64,000 nt of DNA from Mytilisepta virgata (Eukaryota > Mollusca > Bivalvia > Mytilida > Mytilidae): positions 59,475,978 through 59,539,977 of the forward strand of contig CM051518.1 of NCBI GenBank assembly GCA_028015205.1, written 5' to 3'. Shown piece by piece: positions 1 to 12,000 of this stretch (its first letter is position 1; the number at the start of each line of letters is the position of its first letter). A model generated the notes under the pieces. That model was not told the DNA's origin and did no database searches. It saw only the letters and a list, made by a program, of their open reading frames with translations. A program made the translations under genes and the position numbers.

Positions 1-508
1 CATTTTTTTTCATCAGTTTGTTCTTCTAATTGTACTTTACAAACCTACGAAGTTTAATGAAATTCTATGGTACAGTTTTTGAGATATAAACGTTTTAAAT
101 TTTCGGAGGGTACCGATCTTTGAATGGCGGCCATCTTGAAAATGGCGGCCATTTCGAAAAAAAAAGTATTGATTGCACATCTTCACATAGTGATCTTACT
201 TTCTGCCAAGTTTCATTCAATTCTATCCAGGCATCTCCGAGAACTAAGCCGGACAAAAATCATTGGAAAGAAAGAAAGAAAGAAAGAATAATAATAATAA
301 CAAAGAAACGGAAGAATAACAATATGTCGTCCCGTGACTACGTTCGGGGCGACATAATAAGAATAATAAGAACTGAGCAAAAACAACATGTCTCCAAACT
401 TCGTTTGGGAGACATAATAAATCATAGAAGGGAAATGTCAAGCTGAATTTTCATTGCTGCAATTCAAACTAACAAAGCACATAACCCAAATAAAATATCT
501 CCAATAAC
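1..508. other. CDC20 intron sequence with hairpin-ended repeat
   Basis: Intron downstream of the fifth coding exon of the minus-strand CDC20 gene. It holds two short inverted repeats in a row: TGTCGTCCC...GGGGCGACA near 325-356 and TGTCTCC...GGGAGACA near 389-417. Each is followed by an A/T-rich tail (ATAATA). This resembles the hairpin 3' ends of the dispersed repeats found elsewhere in the window. I see no coding sequence; the short open frames across it read through low-complexity DNA. Confidence 0.6.
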
Positions 509-708
509 CTGCACACAGCCTGTACTGGTTCCAACAGACAGAATATTTCCCCCTTCTTTAACCCAGTTTACAGATGAAACATAATCATCCGGAGTCTGTA
601 ATTCCATCAACTGTACAATGGATCCATCGTCAGCATTCCAAATGTAAACTCCACCACCGAGGGCTACAGCTAACAGGTTACAACAGGACCAGTCCAAAAG
701 ATTTAAAT
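509..708 (-). CDS. CDC20: CDC20 coding exon 5 (start of WD40 propeller), partial gene
   Basis: The exon runs from an acceptor (...TTGCATTGCAG) to a donor (CAG|GTTATT) and encodes the first WD40 blade. Recognisable blocks are LDWSCCNLLAVALG, VYIWNADDGSIVQL, and PDDYVSSVNWVKEGG followed by LSVGTSTGCVQ. These match the conserved CDC20 region just after the Mad2-binding segment. The phase agrees with exon 4, which donates the first base of a split Tyr codon. The remaining blades are not in the window, so the gene continues to the left of position 1. The distinction from Cdh1/Fizzy-related rests on the N-terminal exons. Confidence 0.9.
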
Positions 709-3489
709 CTGCAATGCAATAAAAATTTGTTCATACAAAATAAAGCTTATTTCATTTATTTATTAAATACTAATAAGTATGTAAATGCATTAGTTTTCTG
801 TATATGATCCATTCCTAAGTTTTTAGAAATCCAGTCTGTACAAGAAAAAATTTCTTATACACTCAGGCCACAGCAAATTTATTTTTAGTTCTTTGGATTT
901 TTTATGGCAAAAATATGTGTGAGGGAGTGAAATTTAATATTTTTTTTCTTGTAAACTAGTTTTTTCAAGACAAAGACTAAATTTGGTTGCAGCACAAATT
1001 TTTTTAACTACAATATTGCAAGAAATGGAAAAAATCCCTAATTTTTACCACATTTAAGGAGCGGGCAAACACTTTATATTTTTATTTCTTGAAAAATGAA
1101 GAATTTGGGGCAAATTTTCAGTAGAAAATCGGAGCTGCGAAATCCAAAGAACTAAAAATCACTTTTGTGAGGCCTCATATACATGTATATTAATAAACTG
1201 TTATCACAGAGATATGTCTTGCCTTTTTGTAATTTTGATTATGCAAATGTTGAAATCATAATAGCAATACCTTAACATCTTACACAAGTTATGCAAATAT
1301 TCAAAGTAATAATAATAATAATGATAATAATAATTCTTTATTTAAAGAGGGTTACACAGTTAGCTATAAAACTAATCTTCCCTGAGGCCCTCATGAAATA
1401 CAATGGGATATAACAAACAATTACGAAATATCAAACAAACACACATATATGAATAAATGAAATAAAAAATTGTTATGAAATATACAATTTTCAAAACAGG
1501 TAAAAATTAAAAATTCATATAGTATTGGCATCATTCAAATTACCTCAACAATATCTTAAGTTTGAGTAAGCGTGTGAAAATTGTTATACATATAAAATTA
1601 CACAGCTTCTTGATGTTCCAACAAGTGATTTTTTAAATCTTTTTTGAATTAGCTTGTACTTGAGGTTGATTTTTTCAGGGATATTGGTAACTTATTCCAT
1701 AAGATAGATCCTGAATATATAAAAGATTTCTTATATAGCTCTGTTTTGGCTTTTGGAACTTGTAAATTTTTGCAAGACGCATTCCTCAAACAATATTGGT
1801 TTATTTCTGGCATTTCTTTAAATTTAGTCAATGAACCATGACTGAGTTACATGGTTAAACAATCTCCATTTAAATGAGATGTAGGGATTCCCATAGCTTG
1901 TTTTAGAAGGGGGGCCCGCCCTGCCGCCTTTACCTGCCGCCCTTCTGCCCTTTGTGCAAAAATAATTAATCTGCAGATATTTAACAATGCATAAAGAATG
2001 GTTTAATGAACAAAGCTGCTTTGCTTTTGACAATATATGGAAGGGCATTCAAAGACAGTAGAATAAACTACTTGGCTGTTTACAAAAATGTAAAACTATT
2101 GTTTGAATAAGGTCATAGAAGGAGATGTACATATATAAGAAAACAAGAACTAACGGAAAAAAGTACATGTACTTCTATTGCCCTGTCGAACATATCGATT
2201 CGATGGGTGCCCCCTTCTGCCCTGACCTAGACTTGAGTTTTACCCTGCCCTACTCAAGCTTCTGTGGGAAACCCTAAGATGTGTGAATGCTAATACAACT
2301 GGATACCAAATACCATTGACTTATTATAAGTGGTTCCCAAACCTAAATACAAAAATTTTGTGGGAAAAATTTGGTTGATTATATAGGGAATCACTGATGC
2401 GTGACTGGAGTGGGCCCCCCCTTAGGTCAGTCAGCGCCCCCCCCCCTTTACAAAAAGTTCTGGATCCGCCACTGATAGCAATACTTTAACATGTAAGTTA
2501 TGCAAATATTCAGTCAATGAATATGCACGAATTAGCATCCAAGGGATACCTATGTGTAGCTTTTCAACCCAACGTCATCATGGCGAGACAAAAATCTTTT
2601 TGCTTGGCTTTGTGTCCAATAAAATATAATTTTGTTTGTTTACTTATAGTTACTTATAGTTGATTTCCAGTACAGGATCCCTCAAGGTTCCTCTTCAGAC
2701 TCATAATATATGTACAGTAAGCAAACCATTCAAAGTCAATAGACCATGACTGAGGGGGTGGAGCCAAATAACCTCCATGGCAATGAGATATGGCAAAGAT
2801 AATACATCTGCATACCAATTATCATTGACCTACCACTAGTGGATCCCCATAAACTGACCTAATCACAAACTAATACATGTAAAGTAAGCAAACCATTCAA
2901 AGTCAATAGACCATGACTGAGGGGGCGGAGCCAAATAATCTCCATGGCAATGAGATGTGGCAATGGTAATACATCTGCATACCAATTATCATTGACCTAC
3001 CACTAGTGGATCCCCATAAAACTGAGCTAATCACAAACTAATACATTGTTGACGCCATCGCCATCGCCATCGCCGCCGCCGCCGCCGGAAACAGCATACC
3101 TATGTCTCGCCTTTTGACTCCGTCAAGGCGAGACAAAAACTATTTCGTCATAAAATTTTAATAAATGAGGAAGGATATTGTGGATAAATTCTTGCATGTG
3201 ACAAAGTTCAAGCAAAGGCACAGTGTTTTTATTGCTGTTCTTAAAATCAATGAGAGGCCTTAAAGTTAGTTCAACACAGGCTGCAAGTTCAAGATATTCC
3301 ATACTGTATGAGAGAATCACATGTTAAATATGAACAAATTTCATTTTACTCTAAGCCACCTCCCCATTATAAATTATGGGCACAATTCAAATTTTTAAGT
3401 TTTTTGTATAATGGACTGTACTAACTTTTGACAAATAAAGTTTAACTGGTGAGTAAAAACACTGAAAATATCAAGCAATTTATACATAC
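709..3489. other. CDC20 intron 4 with dispersed repeats
   Basis: No gene is seen. From about 2580 to 3137 there is a repeat that begins near GGCGAGACAAAAA and ends in the hairpin TGTCTCGCC(N13)GGCGAGACA. Inside it are two tandem copies of a ~166-bp unit (about 2713-2880 and 2880-3045), followed by a CGCCATCGCCATCG trinucleotide tract. At 1310-1345 there is an ATA/ATG-rich microsatellite. The short open frames at 1649-2048 have no recognisable product. Confidence 0.55.
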
Positions 3490-3621
3490 AATAGTCATCG
3501 AAGAGTTCGGGAGCATCTAAGATCCTCTCCGGTTGTTGTGGTATCTGTCTCTGCGTGGCTCCCTTTGTAGGTGCTGTTTTACCTGCACAACTGTATAATA
3601 CCTTCAAGTTGTTGCAATATC
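3490..3621 (-). CDS. CDC20: CDC20 coding exon 4
   Basis: A 132-bp exon between acceptor TTTTTATTCATAG and donor GTATGTATA. It encodes a segment with LKVLYSC and PQQPERILDAPELFDDY. This is the linker from the Mad2-interaction region into the WD40 propeller; the RILDAPE block is a family signature. Phase 1 at both ends matches its neighbours, which supports the boundaries. Confidence 0.92.
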
Positions 3622-4126
3622 CTATGAATAAAAATTTAAATCACATTATGCAGAATCTCCTTTTATTTCACCTGAAATTATGAAAATCTGTCAAAATGAC
3701 AGTAAACTTTATTTTTCCCTTGGAAAATCGAGTTAAAATCTATGTAACATACATTTTTAATTAGAGATGGGAACTGGAAAGAATGTTTCCATCAATCATC
3801 AGATGAAAATTAATAACTAATAATTAAGTAATGATATAAAACATATCCATGAAGTTTTTTCGGGTCTATCTTGCATTTTCACTGGCCACACATTTTGAAC
3901 TTTTTCTTTTTTGCAGAGTATTTGTTTAAAACAAAAAGATTTTTCTGCAAAAATAAAATAAATGTTATAACCAATTAATTTTTTGGCATTAACAATCAAC
4001 TTTTGATTATATTTGATAATTGAGACAGCACGATATTTAATTTCATAAAAATTTTCTTAGTGATAGTAAAAAGGGAGTATGAACATGTGATAAGCACTAC
4101 AAATAATTAAAGGTCAAATAACAGAC

Positions 4127-4323
4127 CTTCTGGTGCATCTGGTGCCTTATTGCGGAATGATAGGATCTTTGTATTGTGTGGATCCTGTCCTTTGTTTAAG
4201 GCTTCATTTAAATGCTGCTGGTACTGTACACTGGATCCATCAGGGTCTGCATTTTCTGTGTTTTCATTCATCAAGGCAAAATGACCTAGGTCAATGTCTG
4301 TAGTTGATCTGCTGGGAATAAAT
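4127..4323 (-). CDS. CDC20: CDC20 coding exon 3 (C-box and Mad2-binding motif)
   Basis: A 197-bp exon between acceptor CTTACAG and donor G|GTCTGT. Joined through a split Arg codon to exon 2 it gives the C-box DRFIPSR, which in this family contacts the APC/C. Further on it encodes TKILSFRNKAPDAPEG; KILS fits the KIL(R) Mad2-interaction motif. The stretch ALMNENTENADP occupies the place where vertebrate CDC20 has a KEN box, but here the residues read NEN, so a canonical KEN is not seen. Confidence 0.92.
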
Positions 4324-4731
4324 CTGTAAGCAGAATTGAGGCTCTTACATAAGCTTGATTAACGTTTTATATGAATTGCTTTTCAGATACATTTATATTG
4401 CAAAGAGGTTGAGTACGTCCTGCATCTGCAGTGAAATGCTAAATTTTTTTGTGTATCATGTTCCTGTGTGATGATGACCAGTTATAAAAGCACTATTCTT
4501 CTCTCTGATCTTTTGTCATCTGTATGTGTTGATTTTGTGTCACAAATTTATCCATATGTACATTCCTATAAACAAATGTCTCTGAAAATGTGAAAGACAT
4601 GTCTTTATTCAAACAAAGCATTGAGCTATGAGAAAACACACAAAATCTCCTTAAGTATGTGAATCGGGCGAAGACTTAGTAACAAAGTGCGGAAACTGAT
4701 TCTTTGTGTGAATTACCTCTGCAAAAAAAAA

Positions 4732-4980
4732 CTAGATGTACTGTGAGCAAAGCTCACAAAGGATACCCCCGCTTTGAAGTCCAATTATCTCCCTTGTGTG
4801 ATATCGGAAAGCAAAGATTTTTCTTCATGCACATCTTTGGATGATGTACTTCCTTTCTGTAAAGTTTCGTTGAAATCCATTGTTCGGTCTAGGAGGAGTT
4901 GCGCTTACAAGATATATGGACAGACAAACGGACAAGGTGATTCCTATATACCCCCCAAACTTTGTTTGTGGGGGGTATAA
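4732..4980 (+). repeat. Hairpin-ended repeat, ATACCCCCC family, copy 1
   Basis: The element opens with CTAGATGTACTGTGAGCAAA, which carries the inverted pair GTGAGC/GCTCAC, then GGATACCCCCG. It closes with the hairpin TATACCCCCC..GGGGGGTATAA. Between them is a core found across the window (AAGTTTCGTTGAAATCCATT, AGGAGGAGTTGCG) and a GGACAGACAAACGGAC tract. It is about 249 bp long and has no open reading frame of note. It is a non-autonomous element; its mobility class is not certain. Confidence 0.7.
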
Positions 4981-5579
4981 CTAGATGTACTGTGAGCAAA
5001 GCTCACAAAGGATACCCCCCGCTTTGAAGTCCAATTATCTCCCTTGTGTAATATCGGAAAGCAAAAATTTTCCTTCATGCACATCTTTGGATGATGTACT
5101 TCCTTTGTGTAAAGTCTCGTTGAAATCCATTGAGCGGTCTAGGAGGAGTTGCGCTTACGAGGTTCATATAATGTATAAGCCAAAAAAAATACAAGTCGAA
5201 TTATCTCCCTTGTGCGACATCGGAAAGCAAAGATTTTTCTTCATGCACATCTTTGGATGATGTACTTCCTTTCTGTTAAGTTTCGTTGAAATCCATTGAG
5301 CGGTCTAGGAGGAGTTGCGCTTACGAGGTTCATATATAATGTATAAGCCAAAAAAAAAAAAGAAGTCCAATTATCTCCCTTGTGTGATATCGGACAGCAA
5401 AGATTTTTCTTCATGCACATCTTTGGATGATGTACTTCCTTTCTGTAAAGTTTCGTTGAAATCCATTGAGCGGTCTAGGAGGAGTTGCGCTTACAAGATA
5501 TATGGACAGACGGCGCGACAGACGGACAGACAAGGTGATTCTTATATACCCCCCAAACTTTGTTTGCGGGGGGGTATAA
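4981..5579 (+). repeat. Hairpin-ended repeat, ATACCCCCC family, copy 2 with internal triplication
   Basis: This starts at the base after copy 1, with the same CTAGATGTACTGTGAGC head, and ends with the same hairpin (5545-5578). It is longer because a ~170-bp core unit (AATTATCTCCCTTGTG ... AGGAGGAGTTGCGCTTAC) is present three times. The variable number of core units resembles satellite-like expansion inside Helitron-type non-autonomous elements, but I cannot assign the class. Confidence 0.65.
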
Positions 5580-5696
5580 TCATTCGATCGGACCAAAATT
5601 CAAACCTGATCTGTAACTTGTCACTGTAAAACTATATTCTTAATATCAAATCAATATCTACATGTACTTTCCAGTATATACTAAAGTATAAGTAAC

Positions 5697-5877
5697 CTGT
5701 CATTTTGAGGAGCTTGGGTCTTGCCTGGCGTTTTACTAGGCGTTTTAGATGGAACTTTTCCTTGCTGTTTTCCTGGTGTTTTATGGGGTGTATTGGGAGT
5801 TTTGCTGCTACTTGGAGTTTTTGGTGTCTTTCCAGGTGTTCTGGCTGATTTTGGTCTTCGAGGCGATGGAAGGCCAC
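5697..5877 (-). CDS. CDC20: CDC20 coding exon 2 (Thr/Pro-rich N-terminus)
   Basis: A 181-bp exon between acceptor AAATTTTAG and donor AG|GTTACT. It encodes a basic, Thr-Pro-Gly-Lys-rich region with SARTPGKTPKTPSSSKTP and repeated SKTPGK motifs, then QND leading into the split C-box arginine. Many TP sites are typical of the CDK-regulated CDC20 N-terminus. A neighbouring frame gives a 75-codon stretch, but only this frame joins both flanking exons. Confidence 0.88.
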
Positions 5878-6215
5878 CTAAAATTTTATTGCCACAAAAT
5901 TTAATAAACTACAATTATGCTAAGTAATAAAAGATTCTGAATCAACTCTAATTCATTTTTGTCCAAGACTAGCATTATATTCTTCTTATAATGATCTCCT
6001 TAAGGTTCCGTTATTCTGTAATTGAATCATTACAACTTAATTTAAAAGTGTTCAATCAAGTCTGTCATATAAAGAGGACAAATTAGAAAAAAACACTTAA
6101 ATTATAAATACATAAATATGTGATTTTATATCTTTTAATTACATGTGCAGATGTAGGACCAAGATGAATAAGTAATCAGAAGTTCATTCTTCAGTCAAAT
6201 GCTACTGAACTATAC

Positions 6216-6374
6216 CTTTCTCTGGAACTGATAGTCTGAGTCCAGATTCAGCTGCTTTTCTTTGCCACCTCATCAATGGACCATTCTGTATAGGACCATC
6301 TAACTTGGTCAACTCTGAAACCATGTTTTCAAAGTTGAATTGTGCCATGGTTGATTTTAAGTTTATTTTACATC
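6216..6374 (-). CDS. CDC20: CDC20 coding exon 1 (start codon at 6348) with 5' UTR end
   Basis: The CDS starts at 6348 (ATG, minus) and exon 1 ends at 6216 with AAAG|GTATAG. It encodes MAQFNFENMVSEL, then LDGPI, a short Asn/Gly/Pro stretch and MRWQRKAAESG, the N-terminus expected for CDC20. Bases 6349-6374 are 5' UTR following an acceptor (TTTGTTTCAG), so an upstream non-coding exon exists at higher coordinates. CDC20 binds and activates the anaphase-promoting complex and is the target of the Mad2 spindle checkpoint. Exons in order are 6348-6216, 5877-5697, 4323-4127, 3621-3490 and 708-509. All junction phases agree, giving 281 codons before the gene leaves the window. Confidence 0.93.
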
Positions 6375-6840
6375 CTGAAACAAAAATATAGGCTGCTCAT
6401 TTTTGATGTCAAAAGTGAGGTCATACAAAAATCGCAACCTTCTTTTCCTGAAAAGAGGGATAAACATATAAAGCTATTTAACCCCACCCTGACTCACTGT
6501 CAATGACTGTGGTGTATGTACATGTATGTTGATCACTTCATTTTTCTGTGAGAGAGATTTTTATTGATTGAAAAGCAAATAAAACAAGAGTTTTGGACTT
6601 CAGAATTCATCTTTGAAAAGGACTGACAGTGTCATAATTTTTTTGGTATTTTTCATCATATCTGAATTAAACGCAATATCACAATATTATAACATATCGT
6701 TCTTTCAACTTGCATCCAGGATAATGGATTGTGCCTCTGATTAAGCTGGAATCATAGATATAAATCACAGATTTATTTCACCTGGATGATAGATGTTGAA
6801 AAAAATCAACATAGACAATAAAGGTGAATTTATTTAAATA
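6375..6840. other. Intron of CDC20 5' UTR, no gene seen
   Basis: AT-rich DNA with no recognisable feature. The upstream first exon of CDC20 was not located. Around 8230-8310 the minus strand has a CCAAT box (ACCAATCAA) near an ETS-like ACTTCCGG. That would suit a cell-cycle promoter, but this is only a suggestion. Confidence 0.4.
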
Positions 6841-6846
6841 ATTTAT

Positions 6847-7320
6847 TATATAGATGATGTGTTGTTGTTAAATAACGACAAATTCCAAGAATTTATACAT
6901 CTTATCTACCCCAGTGAGCTTGAAATTAAGGATACTACAGATACACCAAAGTCCACTTCATATTTGGATTTGTTTCTTGAAAGAGACTATGAGGGACGTT
7001 TGAAGACAAAACTTTATGACAAACATGATGACTTCAACTTTCCTATTGTTAATTTTCCCTTCTTGAGTAGCAATATACCAGCATCGCCGGCATATGGCGT
7101 CTACGTTTCTCAGCTTATCCGATTTTCATGGGCATGTGTGAGTTACTGTGACTTTCGACAAAGAGGATTACTGCTGTCACAAAAGCTTCTTAACCAGGAT
7201 TTTATCAGGGATATGTTGATGTCATCACTTAGGAAATTTTACGGTCGTCATCTTGAATTGATTGACCATTACAGTGTTCCAATAACTAAGATGATATTGG
7301 ACCTTTTCCCACTGTCGTAA
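6847..7320 (+). pseudogene. 5'-truncated reverse transcriptase fragment
   Basis: The open frame begins at the RT catalytic box YIDD (6847-6858) and continues for about 158 codons to TAA at 7318-7320. It carries PIVNFPFLSSNIPASPAYG, YVSQLIRFSWACVSY and KFYGRHLELIDHYSVP, a block I recognise from invertebrate retroelement RTs. Everything upstream of YIDD is missing (the preceding sequence has stops), so this is a dead 5' truncation. The element class (Penelope-like or another non-LTR type) cannot be settled from this piece. Confidence 0.75.
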
Positions 7321-8866
7321 CCTTTCATATGCCTCCACCGATTTGTGACTTCCCCGGGTCGACTTTGTTGAACTTCACGACAGGTGCCACATACCAAGCA
7401 GGAACTGTTTACCCTCCAGGAGCACCTGGGTTCACTCCTGGTTTTTATAGGAGTTCGTGTTGTTCATTGTTTTTTAGTTTTCTGTGTTTATTTGTTGTGC
7501 TTGTGGTTGTTCATTTGTCTTCCCGGGTTTTTCTGTCCAATGGATTATGTTTTTTTGATTGCACCTTTGGTATATTTGTCTTTTTTATTGATGTATATGA
7601 CAACGACCTCCAAGTGTAATTTAGGATGGGATTCACTTGGGAGAAGAGCAGTATGGGAATCATTTGTAAACTTTTTCTCTTATATACTACCCTCTCATTG
7701 TATCATGCTATTCACATGCTTTTTCAAAGTACATTCAACATTGTTTAGTACCTTGATATATTGAGATTCTGGTATACCCTCAGTCGACAAAAGTTGGACC
7801 TTACTTTATCCTATAATGTTGTGATATCACATTTATTTCTTTCATAAAATTATGAAAAAATACAAAAGAACGATTATTTGGAGCAAGTCTGAAAAGTATT
7901 TGATTGCGTCCGATTTTGTAAATTTAATTAGTGTACCCAACACTCATTCTTTGAAATACTATCCACATCATTACCACAAACTATCTTTTTATCTCTCGAT
8001 GTGGGTATTTTTTTTCTGAGCCAGAACTGGCTGAGGCGATTTCTATTGACGAGTCTCTGTGGGCGAATGTGATTGAGACTGAGTCACTCAGTCAGCAATT
8101 TTCTTGTTTTGCCTTGCTTTTCAGCTATGTATTTCTTTGTATGACTATAGGAGTTCAATAACTATCAATTACCCATACGATTAAATCACTACTTACGACT
8201 TTATAACTACAAACCGATTTATTGTTTTGAAGATTGCGGGAGTTTTGTCATGTGACTTGTAACCGGAAGTTTCATACCAGTAAGTTGATTGGTCCAAAGT
8301 TCTTGAAGTAAAAACCCGGGAAAACTATAAACGTAAAATTGCGGCATGATTTTTGTTAGTTGCAGTGTCTCGGGGAGGGGAGGCGGGATAACTTGACACT
8401 TTTATGACGGGGGGTGCGTCGGTGAACTTGAAACCCTACCCGAAAGTATCCACGTTATATCCCATTTGTGACCCAAAAATATCCAGGAAAGCTATAATTA
8501 CATACCCGAAATTATCCCGGGGCAAAGATAATAAAAGGCAGTTATCATGATGAGACATATTTATATATTGAAACATATGTTATGATATCAAAAATTCTGC
8601 TCAGTGCTTTATAAAAATATGCAGAAATTTTTAAATCCTAACCGGATTTCTCAAGATTGTCAAAAAATCCCGAAAAATATTGACCAGAATTTGCTGCGCG
8701 TCTCGTATCTAAATATCATCGAGTTTTTCTCTGCCCATAAAAATGTTTGTACCGATCCTATCCCTGCGATAAATATTTTTCACATTTTAAGTCTTTCTTT
8801 AAAAGTGAATTCATCCTTTTGTACTTCCACTTTTATATAAAAATGTTGAAAGTGGAATAGAGCATG
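7321..8866. other. Probable retroelement 3' tail and intergenic DNA
   Basis: The first ~450 bases after the RT stop are T/G-rich with long open frames coding only for hydrophobic repeats of F, L and V. This suits the 3' untranslated tail of the RT fragment. The rest is ordinary AT-rich DNA. At 8228-8300 there is ACCGGAAGT next to GATTGGTCC, possibly part of the CDC20 promoter in minus orientation. Confidence 0.4.
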
Positions 8867-9001
8867 ATGGAAACGGGGAATATGTCAAAGAGATAACAAC
8901 CCGACCGAAGAGCAGAAAACGGCTCAAGACTACCAATGGGTCTTCAACGCAGCGGGAAAATCCCACACCCGGAGGCGGGCTTCAGCTGGCCCCTAAACAA
9001 T
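8867..9001 (-). repeat. Dispersed repeat (GGGGCCAGCTGAAGCCCGCC family), copy 1
   Basis: On the minus strand this reads TTAGGGGCCAGCTGAAGCC ... TGTCTCTTTGACATATTCCC ... CCATCATGC. The same ~135-bp segment is at 15508-15648 on the plus strand. The two copies are clearly homologous with scattered substitutions. It probably represents the 3' end of a retroelement. Confidence 0.7.
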
Positions 9002-12000
9002 AATGCATACCAGTTCGTGAAAATGGACGGCATTTTTTTTTATGTACGTAGCACAGAACCATTACCTGCAAAAAGTCCATGTGCTGCCGATATAGTACCA
9101 AAATAGTTGAGGGAAGAAAATTAAAGATGTCAAATAACTTCGTCCGCAATAAGGAATGGAGTTGAACCTAATACATTTGTAGATGTAATAATAAATTTCA
9201 GGCTGGTTAAGGTCGGGCTAATACAAAGCTTACATTATATTTTAATTTTACAGCATTTAATAATGAAATTACTGAATGTATCTTCAGAAGACAAGGGCGG
9301 ACCTGCAAGACACCCATTTAATGCATGGTATGTTTTATCCGGGGAAAGAAACCTCAGAACACCAAAGGCACAAGAAGAAGGAATCAGAGATAAAAAAGTA
9401 TGGTCAAGTTTCACTTGGAACCAAAAAGAAAGAATGGCAAAGGAGATAATTGGTTGACTGGGGACGTTAAATTGTTGATATGCAAATGAACATACATGTG
9501 TCACTGATCTCCAAGAGAATAAGTAGGTAAGTAAGCATTGATATTTGAATAAATTGTTGATATGCAAATGAACATTCATGTGTCACTGATCCATAAGAAA
9601 ATAAGTAGGCAAATAAAGCTGAGGTACCCAAATTGCCCAGTGTACCCAGATCGCCCACCCAATTTTATTTTGTCACTGTAAGCACTGATGGAAAATTTTC
9701 TTGTGCGGACGAGAGAAAAGTTTTGTAGCTTTAACAGACAGGAACAAATTTTGTGCACTGAAGTCTGGTTGGATGTATTCACTACTTGGGCGATTTGGGT
9801 TCCCCTCCAAAATCACGGAACCACGCGATCTTTGAGCCGCTGCTGGCAGAAAATCAATAAGTTTATGCATGCCAAATGTATGTGTGTAAAACATTTGTGT
9901 AGTCTACTTGTTCAAACATAAAAATCAACAATGTTTTTGTAACAGTTTCTCCCCAGTGGTCGGAAACCAACCTCCGAACAGGGCGAATTGGGTGCCCCGA
10001 CGTTAGGCATCGATATTTGAATAAACTAGTACTGAAAACTTTGAATGCGAGCTTTGATGGTTCTAATAATATAATATAATAATTAATTAATAGACAATAA
10101 TTAATGGCATGAAAAATAATGAATACAAAATATAACTATGTTCTAAGATTTTAAGAATATTAAAAAAAAGAATAATTTAATGAAAAAAAAATTCTGATTA
10201 CGGAAAACAAGTGTACACATAAAAGAAAGTTTGCTGGAAAAGTCTATTATGTAAATTACATTGCATTAATTAACACGTCTGCTTATCTCTAGCATTGTTA
10301 TAATTGATAATATTAAATTTTCACATCATAATTCATGTTTATTTCAAAATTTCAGGAATGTGATTGGATATAATATTATTTACGTAGTGTTTTTGTTCAG
10401 TTCAAGGGAATAGCTGCAAAAATCTGCTTTGAATTCCACTCACAGTAAATATTTGTTCGTAACAGATGCGTGAAAAATGTGGTAGTACACCGGGAACAGT
10501 ATATGATAGTATTATATGATCCCTGGGTACAAGCACACTTCTCACAGGAACTATTTCAATGAATCACATTCCCAAAATTTTTTAAATGGCTAAGCATACT
10601 ATAAAAACTTCTCCCTATCCAATTGTTATGTATTAAAGAGTCAATCTAAGTTTTTGGATGTTTTATGTCGTGTTTTCCTTGTTTTCTCTTTGTCTCTTGA
10701 CTTAGTTTTTCCGATACTATTGTATCGTTCGAACTGCCGTTCAATTTTTCACTGGCTTTTCTTGTCTTTAAGATGTTATATTGCCTCTGGGACTATTATA
10801 ACTAAGTTATAATAGTCCCAGATTGCCTCTATTTGAAAGACTAGGCATATTAGAAGATGTCCGTAGAAACAATGTCATTCACGTAATATTACTAAAACGT
10901 ATTTCATGTGTATTTATCAGTTTGGGATGAATTTGCTCTGAAATTATCCGGACGAAACTTGTAATTGCGAACGTGAACGAAAACCCAAGAAATCGCTTAG
11001 AATGCATGATTTTGCAGCGTTTACCTAAGAGCTTCATGGGCAGCCACCAGACCCCTTGCCTCGGCAAACAAGTTTACGACCCCCTTCTGGAAAACCTGGA
11101 CCCGCCACTGCATGGCTAACCATGTACACTTACAATATATCCCTCATGATCTACAGGCTGTATCATTGTCCTTGGCCTAATTTTCATGGTACATTTTGAA
11201 AACCGACAAATTCAGGCCAAAGTATCTGTTGTAGGTAAATTGTAATTAAATTTCTCAATAATAGCTGATTTTTTCATCTAGTTTTGGATGTTCTTGTTAT
11301 TTTAGAATATGTCTCATGACCCGTAATTCTTTCCCATTATCAGAAACTGCATATAGCAGTTTAATTGAATTTAAAGACATTTATTGTTACAAGTTCATAA
11401 CCGTATATCATGTAATATGGTACATATATTAACTTTATTGTAAAGGTCAAATCACACGAATCAATTTCATTCTTTAACAAGTTTCTCATGCAACAACAGA
11501 TGAAAGGTCATTTAAGTTTAGTGTACAAATTCATGGTATATGTAGACGTTCCTATACCAGTTTCCGTGTACCTTGAACTCATTTCTACAGTGTAAAGATT
11601 ATCGTCCAAATAAAACGCAACAGTTCATGTAAATGAACGAATTGCAATACTGGAACATAAAATACCACTTTTATTGATGTTCTTTATCTTAACATTACTT
11701 TCAGGTCTTTAAAAATGAAAAACACATCTCTCCACATTAATGTAAGATGTCAGACAGATGCTTACATATGTTTCTTCATTCTCAAAAAACAAATCATAAA
11801 ATAACCTACTGGTTAACATGTTCCCAGAAATATATGTACTGTCATAACACTTATATAACTACAGGACACTATAAAGATAATTTCAGCAACGATTGTCAAA
11901 TGGAAATTTGGGAAAATGGTCAATCACAAAACTTGTTCTAAATGACTTGACCTCAGAAAAGGTTTTGCGCAAGACTGGTTTTTATACAGAAAGCAGTTTC

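Larger units (their letters stand above)
4324..5696. other. CDC20 intron 2
   Basis: The intron holds a stretch near 4600-4700 that recurs around 16020-16090 (shared words AAAACACAC, AATCTCCTT and CGAAGAC). It then holds two head-to-tail copies of a hairpin-ended repeat (4732-4980 and 4981-5579), annotated separately. No coding sequence is seen; the apparent open frames at 4774-5629 are translations of the repeat. Confidence 0.6.

Noticed and set aside
3040..3090. CRISPR-like or coding trinucleotide repeats (GCCATC/GCCGCC)
   Set aside because: Simple sequence just before a repeat-family hairpin; no array of spaced repeats, and the genome is animal.
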